From assembly GCA_026874595.1 (NCBI GenBank), contig JAPPUL010000079.1:1109001-1173000 (forward strand): a DNA stretch of 64,000 nt, read 5' to 3'. The translations under genes were made by a program, and so were the position numbers. The notes under the pieces are model-generated. The model was not told the origin of the DNA, did no database searches, and saw only the letters and a list, made by a program, of their open reading frames with translations. Source of the DNA: Sipunculus nudus (lineage: Eukaryota; Annelida; Sipuncula; Golfingiida; Sipunculidae). How positions within the stretch are numbered: position 1 is the first letter of the stretch; each line of letters opens with the position of its first letter. Shown piece by piece: positions 26,190 to 35,963 of this stretch.

Positions 26190-27011
26190 TTACTTGCTTG
26201 AAAACGTCTTTACTAATTGATATAACGGTATTATCTCTTCCAAAAGCGGCTTTAGCTCTTTAAGCGGTAATATGCTATCTTTATCTGATAACGATTTGCT
26301 TGGGTTTGGATGTACTTCTAAATATAAACCGCTTGCTCCTGCCGCTATTGCTGCTCTTGATAAGTGTTTTATATATTGTCTGCCATCCACTTTGCTCGAT
26401 TTTATACTATGGGTCCCGTCGTAAAGCACCGGCGCGTGTTTTGTCATTATCGCTATCCCTCTAAAGTCATTCACTAAATCCCCATATCCAAAACTTGTCC
26501 CTCGTTCTGTTATCATATATTTTGTGTTCTTCTGATTTCTTATCTTTTCAAGCACATCTTCCATTTCGTAGGGAGACATGAATTGCCCCTTCTTTACATT
26601 TATTATCTTTTGTGTGCGGGCTGCTTTTTCTATTAACTCCGTTTGTCGACACAAAAAGGCCGGTATCTGTACAAAATCTACCACCTTCCCTACATCGTCT
26701 ATTTCCTCTTCTTTATGCACGTCTGTTAATATCGGTATGTTTAATTCTCGTCTTATACTATGCAGTATCGCAAGTCCCATCTTTAAGCCCACTCCCCTAT
26801 ATGATTCCGCTTTGCTCCTGTTTGATTTGCTGTAGGACCCTTTGAATACAAATGGTAACGAAAGCCCCTTACAGATCTCTAAAAGCTCTCCTGCTATATC
26901 TTCTGTCTCGCCTGCTTCTCGTATTACGCAAGGACCTACTACCAATATGAATTTTGGCTCCGTTGTACGTATTACGTTCCTTACTCCCAGCTTCTCAAGC
27001 CAATTTATCAA
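26190..27011 (-). CDS. kdsA: 3-deoxy-8-phosphooctulonate synthase
   Basis: Condenses arabinose 5-phosphate and PEP to Kdo 8-phosphate, the first committed step to the inner core sugar of LPS. It has 273 residues. Motifs seen are VVGPCVIREAGETE, FKGSYSKSNRSKAESYRGVG, PILTDVH, DFVQIPAFLCRQTELI, NVKKGQFMSP and DGTHSIK. The Cys in GPCVI and the C-x-x-D-G region suggest the metal-dependent or intermediate class. The start appears to be TTG 27011 after AGAGG. It implies this organism makes an LPS with Kdo, unlike Borrelia and Treponema. Confidence 0.95.
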   Translation of the reverse strand: MINWLEKLGVRNVIRTTEPKFILVVGPCVIREAGETEDIAGELLEICKGLSLPFVFKGSYSKSNRSKAESYRGVGLKMGLAILHSIRRELNIPILTDVHKEEEIDDVGKVVDFVQIPAFLCRQTELIEKAARTQKIINVKKGQFMSPYEMEDVLEKIRNQKNTKYMITERGTSFGYGDLVNDFRGIAIMTKHAPVLYDGTHSIKSSKVDGRQYIKHLSRAAIAAGASGLYLEVHPNPSKSLSDKDSILPLKELKPLLEEIIPLYQLVKTFSSK

Positions 27012-27066
27012 CCTCTTTTACCTCTTTTTTTTACCTCTTTTTTTAAAACTATAATTTATTATCCCT

Positions 27067-27555
27067 TTATTCGTCTAGCAATGACTTTATTCCTACTTCA
27101 AGCCCTATATCCATATGCCCTCTAAATTTAAGCTTTAACTTTATCTTTTTTCCTAATTCAAAATATTCCTTCTCTATCCCCATAAACATTATATGATATC
27201 CACCAGGCTTTAATTCTACTCGCCCGTCTTGTCCACTTTCCCGCTTCGGTACCAAAATACTCTCAACTCGTCTCATCCGCATCATCCCTCCTGAATTCTG
27301 CATCTCGTGTAGTTCTACCGCCTTACACACTACTTGCGGATAGACCTCAACTCCTATTAGCTTTATGTCTTTATCCGTACTATTGAATATCGTCATATAA
27401 CCCGCACTAACAGGCACCTCCCCTCGACTGTTCCTTATCCATTCCCCCTCTATTTTAATCCCCGCTCCTTTAGCAACCTCACCACCATATAAACTTTCTA
27501 AACTTAATAATATCATAAAACTTAATAACACTATCTTTAAGCCCTTTTTTGCCAT
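27067..27555 (-). CDS. PCuAC-type periplasmic copper chaperone
   Basis: Secreted copper-binding protein of 162 residues. A signal peptide (about 1-24, ending LESLYGG) precedes the PCuAC domain: SAGYMTIFNSTDKDIKLIGV, then VELHEMQNSGGMMRMRRVESI and KPGGYHIMFMGI. The copper ligands H83, M94, H121 and M123 fit the H-x(10)-M...H-x-M pattern of the family. PCuAC passes Cu(I) to cytochrome oxidase CuA with Sco1, which is encoded at 8644-9297. A low G+C-skewed 205-bp spacer follows. Confidence 0.9.
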   Translation of the reverse strand: MAKKGLKIVLLSFMILLSLESLYGGEVAKGAGIKIEGEWIRNSRGEVPVSAGYMTIFNSTDKDIKLIGVEVYPQVVCKAVELHEMQNSGGMMRMRRVESILVPKRESGQDGRVELKPGGYHIMFMGIEKEYFELGKKIKLKLKFRGHMDIGLEVGIKSLLDE

Positions 27556-27760
27556 TCCTCTCCTCTTCCTTTATTACCATAATAGATTTCGTACATTGTA
27601 GCCCTAGGCTCATCATTAACTTTATCTAGTATAATATATTATTGGGACTTTGTATATTATTTATTCAACTTTTGTCGATTGTTTATATTCTTTGGCTGGT
27701 TTGCTTTAGTATATCCCTAACTATCCCTTTTTCATAAAGAATACTCTACAAAAACTCTCC

Positions 27761-27988
27761 CTAAAAGCCGCCTCGCCCGCCTCGCCCGCCATTCTCTCCT
27801 TCCTCCCCCTCTACTCCCCCCCAACCCTTCTTAAAACATGCTGAGTACATGTTTATCCACTCCATTGCAGCCTGCTGGAAGCCTATATCATGGCACCTTT
27901 TCTCGCTCTCTATCCATTTATACTTATTTATTTCCTCTATCTGTGCAAGCAAAAACTTTTGTAACTCATTTTCTCCGACACTTGACAT
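27761..27988 (-). CDS. Small conserved-looking protein of unknown function
   Basis: A 75-residue protein. The first about 55 residues (FLLAQIEEINKYKWIESEKRCHDIGFQQAAMEWINMYSACFKKGW) look like a compact helical domain that I have the impression of having seen as short hypothetical proteins in diverse bacteria, but I cannot name it. The C-terminal 18 residues are almost all Gly, Glu and Arg, encoded by short C-rich repeats, and are probably a slippage-derived tail. No signal peptide. It stands alone. Confidence 0.55.
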   Translation of the reverse strand: MSSVGENELQKFLLAQIEEINKYKWIESEKRCHDIGFQQAAMEWINMYSACFKKGWGGVEGEEGENGGRGGRGGF

Positions 27989-28017
27989 CTTCTTGCTTCT
28001 CTCTTTATTATTCTTTT

Positions 28018-28069
28018 TCCTACCCCCTTATCCTACCCCCTTATCCTTCTCCCTTATCCTGCCCCCTGC
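28018..28069. repeat. 13-bp tandem repeat, about four degenerate copies
   Basis: TCCTACCCCCTTA at 28018 and 28031, then diverged copies at 28044 and 28057. It lies upstream of the small protein at 27761-27988. Confidence 0.8.
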
Positions 28070-28173
28070 CCCTTATCCTGAACCCATACACTTGCTTACA
28101 ATAATACTTCCTTTTTCTATTTTTTTCATACTTTTTTTAATAACACCACGTTTTTTCTCTAAGTCTTTATTCT

Positions 28174-28251
28174 TTCTAATTGTTACTTCTAATTGCTGCT
28201 TCTAATTGTTACTTCTAATTGTTACTTCTAATTGTTACTTCTAATTGTTAC
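28174..28251. repeat. 13-bp tandem repeat, six copies
   Basis: TTCTAATTGTTAC starts at 28174 and recurs every 13 bp through 28251. Only the second copy differs (TTCTAATTGCTGC). It lies just past the 3' end of the lipoprotein gene at 28286. Confidence 0.95.
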
Positions 28252-28285
28252 TTTCGCCATAAGCACTCTAAAACCCATCTTTATT

Positions 28286-28885
28286 TTACCCTCCTACTTC
28301 GCTTCTACTTATTCCAAAACTTTTACTTACTATCTCAAAATCATTCATTGGTACCACCTTCGGATTATATGCAAAGTTTATTATATACCCTGTCCCTTTG
28401 TGTGCAAAGAAATAAACCAGCATCACTATTTTATAATCCTTTCCATCCTCTTTAAAGATTAGCTTATTATAATAAGCGCCCACTTTTACCCTTTTACTAC
28501 CTTCACGTATATTTATTGCCTTCTTTTCTCTCTCTGACTTATCCAACACCAAATTAAACTCTTCCATCTGATTCTTTATCACTTCCATATAATCTAATCT
28601 TAGATCCTCCCCCATAACCCCATTTACAATCTGTACCGATATCCTGCTATTCTCTCCCTTCATAAATATATTTACATGCGTTTTCTTCTCTTCCGTCTTT
28701 ATGTCATATCCAGATGGATAGTTAAAACTTACTCCATATCTTCCAAATTTACTATATCCTCCTCCTCCTGCTTTAGACACACCTTCTTCCGGACGTGTCT
28801 TAGAATCTACACATCCAAAACTAAATCCCAATACTAAAATCAAGTAAATTTGCAATAATACCTTTTCTCTTCTCTTTATTTTCAT
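28286..28885 (-). CDS. Putative lipoprotein with a PsbP/DUF1795-like domain
   Basis: Exported protein of 199 residues with a basic n-region, hydrophobic helix and lipobox ending GFSFGC. The mature part has a Gly-rich linker, then GRYGVSFNYPSGYDIKTEE, SRISVQIVNG, DYMEVIKNQMEEF and the ending YIINFAYNPKVVPMNDFEIVSKSFG. This pattern (F-x-x-P-x-G-W/Y, then a late F-x-x-I-x-x-S-F) resembles PsbP-like and DUF1795 lipoproteins. Specific function unknown. It is followed by a six-copy 13-bp repeat and lies downstream of the MMPL-type gene, 192 bp away. Confidence 0.7.
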   Translation of the reverse strand: MKIKRREKVLLQIYLILVLGFSFGCVDSKTRPEEGVSKAGGGGYSKFGRYGVSFNYPSGYDIKTEEKKTHVNIFMKGENSRISVQIVNGVMGEDLRLDYMEVIKNQMEEFNLVLDKSEREKKAINIREGSKRVKVGAYYNKLIFKEDGKDYKIVMLVYFFAHKGTGYIINFAYNPKVVPMNDFEIVSKSFGISRSEVGG

Positions 28886-29077
28886 ATCTGTTTCCTACCT
28901 CTTCTCCCGTGCCTTTTTGTCTTTATTTCCATTCTATATCGTCCTTCACTCCATTTTTAATAACTCTTTATATTATTTATATTATCTCTTTAATCTCTTA
29001 TTTCTTTAATCTCTTAACTCCATTCCCGATTCTTAAGCACTTTTTCTCATACTTAAAAACATTTTGCAAAATAAACT

Positions 29078-31981
29078 CTATACTCGATTCTTATTAAGAA
29101 ATAAATGCCCTATCCCTACAAACAAATATACCAACATCCACAATAAAAGCACTATAATGAAACTCTCATGCCATCTGCTTTCCAATAACAGATATAATAA
29201 AACTACATTCACTATTACCACAACATGTATCATCAATATTTCCTCAAGACCACCTCTTATAACCAATCCCTTCATCCCAAGCCCCTCCTTGTCTACACCC
29301 AAAAACCATCCTCTGCTCATGAATTCTATCTCTAACCAGCTAAATATATAATTATACCCCAGCAATAGCAAAACCATTTGTAGTACATAATTTATATAAT
29401 TATACTTAACTCCTGTAAGCTCCTGTAACCCAAGCTGCAACAAGCTTATAAATAAAAATAATATTATCAACAAAATACCCTCTTTAACCCTTCTACCAAA
29501 TAAAAACAACAAAAATAATAACACTTGCCCATACCAAAACCACTTTATACTACCTTCCAATACCTTCTCCATCCCCTCCTCCAATAATAACCTTTTACTT
29601 ATATGTTCAAAACCTATCCCCTCTAGATTCTTCAATAGCTCTACTTCTTTTTCCCTTAATCCTACCTCCTTAAATCCACTCGCTTGCCCCCATACTCCCA
29701 TAAAACGTATCAGCTCCCCTCTCCCTTCATTTATATATCGCCTCCGTATATCTACATCCAGACTCTCATAAGTTAAAAGCTCCATATCTTCTAAAAGCCT
29801 CATAACCCCTCCCTCCATCGCTTTCTTAAAAGATTTACTAAGCCTAATTAACACTAAATCATCTCCCAGCAAAACTAGCATGTCCTCAACCAATTCCCCA
29901 ACCTCCACTATATCATCCCGTAACTTTTTTAACTTCTCATCATTGCCCACCCCTAATTCCCTACTAACTACCTCTTCCGTCCTCCCTATAAGCCCGCTTA
30001 TAACACCCTTAATAGCTTCTAACCCCTCCTCCCCTTCTAGCACAAATCCAACCCCGCCCTTCTCCCCACCTTCTAAAAAATTCTTAAGCTCTTGAGTTTT
30101 TGATAAATTTATACTCTGTAACCCCTCATTCGGTAAATAAGAGCTTATGCTATCTAACATATATTCACCAGCTCCACCCTCTAAACCCCATCCCTTAAAT
30201 ACTTCTACTCCAAAACCTCCACCCTCTACCATACCCTCCCTTAGCAAATACTCAACCTCTCCTATCTTAAATCTATCCTCCAATATCTTTGCCGCCTCTC
30301 CTTCTACTCCTACTCTACCTCCACCCTCCCACAACATAACTCTATCTCCTAAACCCTTATATCTCTCCTCTCCTTTGTTTAGCAAATACCATAGCAACAC
30401 CAGGATTAACAATAATATCAATAGCATATTAAATAATCTAAATCCCGATAATCCTACTCCTTTCTCCCCTTTCTCTGCCTTCTCTCCCTTCTCTGCCTTC
30501 TCAGCCTTCTCTGCCCCTAAAAACCTCCCACATACCTTAGTTATCAAATCCTCGCCCCCTCTATCGCTTCCTAAACCCCATATTAATCTCCTCCTTAAGC
30601 CAAATTTATCAACTAATATGTGTAGGGAGGGTAAGTAGATTAGCACCAAAACCATATTTAACAAAAGTCCACAAAATACAAGCACGCCAAGCTCTTTAAG
30701 TACTTCACTCCCTTGCTCCAATAACAAAAGATAAAATCCACATAAGGAAATACTAAATAACATAAAGCTCTTTCCCTTATACTTTAGCAACCTCTCAAGT
30801 GTCGCTCGTAAACCCCCAACCCTTTTACGTTGCTTCTCATACTCTATGCTAATACGTAATCCCGTTACATAACTATATAGGTTTAATACCAAAATCACTA
30901 AGACTCCAACCACGTCTAGCTCCTCCAATAGCTCTTTTGTTATATATAGCATATATACTAAAAGTTGTACTTGACTTGAAATGACATATAAAGCCCACCC
31001 TCTAAACCCTCTCCACAAAACTATATTTAATAGAAATATTAATTCTAGTAACAAAAAAATGACCAAAGGATTATAACTCGTTAGCTTACCATCCTCTCCA
31101 TAATATCCACGTGCTCCATCGCTATATATTTTAAGCCCTTCCACTTCCTTTGACTCTGCCTTTACATAATTTAGCACCTTCTCTATCTGATTCCTACCCT
31201 CATGCCTATCTATTATATGTACCCCCACACGCAAAAGTAAATAATCTCCAAAAACTCCCACTTCTAATCGCTCCCCAAATAATGCCACCTCCGCAAGCTC
31301 TTCTCCTGCCTCCTCTGACGATATGCCTTCTGGCTCCTCTATATATTCTAGAAGTATTAGTAATAGCCGCCTAACCCGTTTAAGCTCCTCATATATCCCT
31401 ATCTCAAACCTCCCCATTCCTACTCCATTATAAAGACCCTCCTCATAAGATGTATAACTTTTTAAATACTCAAAAAAACCCCTCGGCTTGTATACTTCTA
31501 CCGCTTTATCCACATATTCTTTGTCCCATACCTTAAATCCATGTCGCCTTAGAAATTCCAAATCCTTTTTATATATATTTACCTCCTTTATGATTTCTTT
31601 AAACTCTTTTGCTTGCTTAAGCTTTTCTACTATATCATAACCATATGATTCCACACTCCTCCTGACCCCTGAGATTATTATATATATATCAGACTCACTT
31701 GCGTACTCCTTTAATATCTTTTCATACTTTCCTTCTCCTTCTCTTCCATACACCACATAAAGACCCTCTTCTACCCATACCCCCCTCTCTAATAACAAAA
31801 AACTGCATAATACAAATCCCAACAGAAATATCATCACTATAAGTTTATTATATCTAAATATTATCTTACCTAGAAAACCCGTTTGTCCCAACTCCCTCTT
31901 AATTTCTTCCATACTCTCTCTTGCTCGCTTAATACAATTAATAAAACCCTTTAAACCCTTTTGGACTTCTCTTTTTTTCAC
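29078..31981 (-). CDS. MMPL/RND-superfamily membrane exporter
   Basis: Large inner-membrane protein of 967 residues with the two-fold RND layout: one helix near 45-66, a periplasmic region to about 320, then a bundle of five to six helices (about 320-470), a short cytoplasmic segment, helix near 515-537, a second periplasmic region, and four or five C-terminal helices (about 800-960). Conserved ion-channel motifs are weak. Relatives include the MmpL lipid exporters and the hopanoid transporter HpnN. Residues about 494-510 are a KAEKAEKGEKAEKGEKG run produced by a short tandem repeat. Cargo is unknown; lipid or glycolipid is a guess. Extremely G-rich codon use on this strand gives an unusual Gly/Glu/Val load. 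Confidence 0.75.
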   Translation of the reverse strand: MKKREVQKGLKGFINCIKRARESMEEIKRELGQTGFLGKIIFRYNKLIVMIFLLGFVLCSFLLLERGVWVEEGLYVVYGREGEGKYEKILKEYASESDIYIIISGVRRSVESYGYDIVEKLKQAKEFKEIIKEVNIYKKDLEFLRRHGFKVWDKEYVDKAVEVYKPRGFFEYLKSYTSYEEGLYNGVGMGRFEIGIYEELKRVRRLLLILLEYIEEPEGISSEEAGEELAEVALFGERLEVGVFGDYLLLRVGVHIIDRHEGRNQIEKVLNYVKAESKEVEGLKIYSDGARGYYGEDGKLTSYNPLVIFLLLELIFLLNIVLWRGFRGWALYVISSQVQLLVYMLYITKELLEELDVVGVLVILVLNLYSYVTGLRISIEYEKQRKRVGGLRATLERLLKYKGKSFMLFSISLCGFYLLLLEQGSEVLKELGVLVFCGLLLNMVLVLIYLPSLHILVDKFGLRRRLIWGLGSDRGGEDLITKVCGRFLGAEKAEKAEKGEKAEKGEKGVGLSGFRLFNMLLILLLILVLLWYLLNKGEERYKGLGDRVMLWEGGGRVGVEGEAAKILEDRFKIGEVEYLLREGMVEGGGFGVEVFKGWGLEGGAGEYMLDSISSYLPNEGLQSINLSKTQELKNFLEGGEKGGVGFVLEGEEGLEAIKGVISGLIGRTEEVVSRELGVGNDEKLKKLRDDIVEVGELVEDMLVLLGDDLVLIRLSKSFKKAMEGGVMRLLEDMELLTYESLDVDIRRRYINEGRGELIRFMGVWGQASGFKEVGLREKEVELLKNLEGIGFEHISKRLLLEEGMEKVLEGSIKWFWYGQVLLFLLFLFGRRVKEGILLIILFLFISLLQLGLQELTGVKYNYINYVLQMVLLLLGYNYIFSWLEIEFMSRGWFLGVDKEGLGMKGLVIRGGLEEILMIHVVVIVNVVLLYLLLESRWHESFIIVLLLWMLVYLFVGIGHLFLNKNRV

Positions 31982-32104
31982 CCTCTCATTTTTACTTTCT
32001 TTTTACTTTCTTTTTACTTTCTTACTATATTTATAGCATCTGGTTTTTGCTATCTTCTTTATTCTTTTAAAGAACAAGACTATTTTGTTTAGCTGGTCCT
32101 TTTT

Positions 32105-32983
32105 ATGCACTCTAGTACTACCTTTAACCCGGATGCTACCTCGTTTGCAGACTTTAATGCTTTTGCAAAAAGAAAACTCGACGCTTATCCTCTCAACCTG
32201 CAAAAACTCTTCGTAGATATTAAACCCCATCACTCCCCCTATCTATACAAAAACCAAATACTTAAACTAATTCGTTCTTATAACTTTGCTCTTTTTAATT
32301 CAACTCATTCTCCTCATGACGTTATTAGCTCTTTGGAAAACTCCCTAAACCTACACTCCATTGACTTCTCTGTTCAAAATAACTCCGGCATATCTTCTAT
32401 TCAACATGTTCCTCTTAAAAAGAATTCTAAGAAAAACTGTTCCGATAAAACTTATATCCCATACACCGATAGAGCCATAAATTGGCACACCGACGGCTAC
32501 TACAACCAAAATCCTGTCAGATCAATTATTCTATACTGTGAGGAACCTTCTATACAGGGAGGCGAGAATAAATTACTTGACCACGAGATCGCTTACATCC
32601 TACTTCGACAGCAGAACATAAACTTTATTAAGGTTCTTATGCAAAACGATGTTATGACCATACCTGCAAATCTAAATCAGCACAATACCATAATTCGACA
32701 GGCTATTTCTACTCCCGTCTTCTCCATTATTCAAAATACTTTGCATATGAGATTTACTAAACGTAAGCTTAATATCACTTGGAAACAATCTTCTTTACTT
32801 TCTGAGGCTCTGCACGCTCTTGACGAAATCTTACTCTCTTCCCCTTATGTAGTTTCTCTTACCCTTAAGGCTGGGCAGGGAATCGTTTGTAACAACATCT
32901 TACACAAACGTTCGGCTTTCGTCAATGATACATCTTCTATGCGGAAATTTAAACGTAGCCGATACCTTTCATATATTTATTAA
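32105..32983 (+). CDS. TauD/TfdA-family Fe(II)/2-oxoglutarate dioxygenase
   Basis: Predicted cytoplasmic non-haem iron oxygenase of 292 residues. The iron facial triad is H128 and D130 in INWHTDGYY plus H267 in VCNNILHKRSAF, and R283 or R286 near the C-terminus can bind 2-oxoglutarate. The spacing and the motifs GGENKLLDHE and LKAGQGIVCNN fit TauD-like enzymes. The substrate cannot be told; no sulfonate or herbicide genes lie near. Like Sco1 and PCuAC, it implies use of oxygen. The gene lies between the MMPL gene and the ATP synthase operon on the presumed lagging strand. Its stop codon is inside the first copy of a 12-bp repeat. Confidence 0.85.
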   Translation: MHSSTTFNPDATSFADFNAFAKRKLDAYPLNLQKLFVDIKPHHSPYLYKNQILKLIRSYNFALFNSTHSPHDVISSLENSLNLHSIDFSVQNNSGISSIQHVPLKKNSKKNCSDKTYIPYTDRAINWHTDGYYNQNPVRSIILYCEEPSIQGGENKLLDHEIAYILLRQQNINFIKVLMQNDVMTIPANLNQHNTIIRQAISTPVFSIIQNTLHMRFTKRKLNITWKQSSLLSEALHALDEILLSSPYVVSLTLKAGQGIVCNNILHKRSAFVNDTSSMRKFKRSRYLSYIY

Positions 32984-33009
32984 CTTATTTATTAACTTAT
33001 TTATTAACT
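32974..33009. repeat. 12-bp tandem repeat, three copies, starting across a stop codon
   Basis: TATTTATTAACT at 32974, 32986 and 32998. The first copy contains the TAA stop of the dioxygenase gene (32981-32983), so the gene end was duplicated outward. Confidence 0.9.
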
Positions 33010-33046
33010 CAATTACTTAAACTCTAAAAAGCCATACCACAGCCAC

Positions 33047-33307
33047 CTAGCCCCCACTCAAAACCTCTCCCGTCCCCGTAAGTATTGTAAGCTCATTAGC
33101 ACTCACCTCTGCATACCCTCCGTCTATCTTTACTTCTTTCCTCTCCCCTCCTTTATATTTCAAAGACACTTTACCTGCTTTAAGTTCACAGACAAATGGT
33201 GCGTGTCTATCCAATATACCTACACTACCCTCAACCGAAGGACATACTGCCCCCCATATCTCATCTTCTAATATAAGACCCACCAAAGATACTATTCTAC
33301 ATTTCAT
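33047..33307 (-). CDS. atpC: ATP synthase epsilon subunit, short form
   Basis: Central-stalk subunit of F1. Only 86 residues against about 130-140 usually. The ten-strand beta-sandwich domain is recognisable (VEGSVGILDRHAPFVCELKAGKV, then VKIDGGYAEVSANELTILT), but the C-terminal helical hairpin that inhibits ATP hydrolysis is absent; the protein ends GEVLSGG. It is the last gene of the operon, 60 bp after atpD across a 16-bp tandem repeat (33318-33362). Short epsilon subunits are known in some bacteria and imply loss of this mode of inhibition. Confidence 0.9.
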   Translation of the reverse strand: MKCRIVSLVGLILEDEIWGAVCPSVEGSVGILDRHAPFVCELKAGKVSLKYKGGERKEVKIDGGYAEVSANELTILTGTGEVLSGG

Positions 33308-33367
33308 AAGACCTTCTTTATTACACCTCTTTTTTATTACACCTCTTTTTTATTACACCTACACTTT

Positions 33368-34834
<1,467 letters not shown>

Positions 34835-34937
34835 TTATTATTTTTCATTTATATATTCACATCCGTTTTTATTTCTCTTCTTTATTTCTATTCTTCATTC
34901 CTATTTGCCTTATTCTTTATCTACCACTCCTTTCCAT

Positions 34938-35879
34938 TTATCTGTGCAAGGCCTTTGCTGCTCCTACTATCTCTATTATCTCATTTGTTATCTTACTTTG
35001 TCTTGCTCGATTGTACTCTAACGACAAATCCCTTATTATCTCGCTTGCTGAGTCCGATGCCTGTTTCATTGCCACTCGACGCGATACTTGTTCGGATAAG
35101 TTTGTTTCTAGTATCATATTGTAAAGCTTTATCTTTGCTTTTAATGGCACTAAGCTATTCAAAAGCTTTTCCTTAGAAGGTTCGCTTAGATAATTTGCAT
35201 GCATTCTACCTTTGCCCCCATCATCTTTTGAAACTGATGCTCCTCCCTCCTTCCCCATCTCCTTCCCCATCTCCTTCCCCATCTCCTCACCCATCGGGAG
35301 CAGCTGCTCTACAACCGGCCTTTGCCTTGAGGAACCATAGTACTTTGTATATACTAGCACTACCCGGCTTACCTCCCCTCTTAGGTATAAATCTAATATT
35401 TCATCGCCAAGATTACTTATTATCTCGTAACTTACATTGTCATCTATATCCAATAGCATCTTCTCTATCGGTATCTTCCTATATTTAAAAGCACTTACTC
35501 CCTTCTTACCTAGCATATAATTTATTATTTCTCTACCCATTGAAAGAAGCCTTTTATATTCCTTCTGTCCCGCACTTAGTACATTTTGATTATAGGCTCC
35601 GCATAACCCGCGGTTTGAACTTACTATTAATAACAGCTCCTTCCCTTTGTCGCCCACTCCCATAAGTAGTTTATTTTCTAGCTCTTCTCCTGAAGCCTTT
35701 ATGTCTTTTAATAGTTTATCTGTTACTTTATAAAGCTCTTGTTTATAGCTTGATAGCTCCTTTAGCCGTTTCTCGTTCTTCTTTATTTTTGCTGTCGATA
35801 TCTTCTCCATTGTCTGTGCTATCTTCTTTATGTCTTTGACTGCATTTATTCGCCCTTTGACTTCCCGTAATGTTGCCAT
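34938..35879 (-). CDS. atpG: ATP synthase gamma subunit with a repeat insertion
   Basis: Rotating central shaft of F1. The N-terminal RINAVKDIKKIAQTMEKISTAKI and C-terminal RRVAMKQASDSASEIIRDLSLEYNRARQSKITNEI are the diagnostic coiled-coil halves. At 313 residues it is about 25 longer than usual because of an insertion at about 197-227, which begins with four GKEM units (encoded by a 12-bp tandem repeat near 35255-35290) and continues through a Gly/Lys/Asp-rich stretch. The insertion lies on the globular Rossmann-like domain, away from the coiled coil. Confidence 0.97.
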   Translation of the reverse strand: MATLREVKGRINAVKDIKKIAQTMEKISTAKIKKNEKRLKELSSYKQELYKVTDKLLKDIKASGEELENKLLMGVGDKGKELLLIVSSNRGLCGAYNQNVLSAGQKEYKRLLSMGREIINYMLGKKGVSAFKYRKIPIEKMLLDIDDNVSYEIISNLGDEILDLYLRGEVSRVVLVYTKYYGSSRQRPVVEQLLPMGEEMGKEMGKEMGKEGGASVSKDDGGKGRMHANYLSEPSKEKLLNSLVPLKAKIKLYNMILETNLSEQVSRRVAMKQASDSASEIIRDLSLEYNRARQSKITNEIIEIVGAAKALHR

Positions 35880-35963
35880 CCTTTTTTACTCTTTTCCTTA
35901 TTACTCTTACTCTTTATTCCTCTGCCCTACACTCTCCTTCCTTTTTTCTACACTATCATCTTG

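Noticed and set aside
28174-28251. Six-copy repeat considered as a CRISPR array.
   Set aside because: The 13-bp units are contiguous with no spacers, and no cas genes are present.
30147-30638. Long Pro/Ser/Thr-rich open frame antisense to the MMPL gene.
   Set aside because: It is a shadow made by the G-rich codons of the real minus-strand gene; many similar antisense frames occur in the atp, sec and thrS regions.
32003-32233. 76-residue minus-strand frame overlapping the dioxygenase start.
   Set aside because: It overlaps a well-supported gene and a repetitive TTTTTACTTTC spacer, has no recognisable domain and is Lys/Arg-rich from that repeat.
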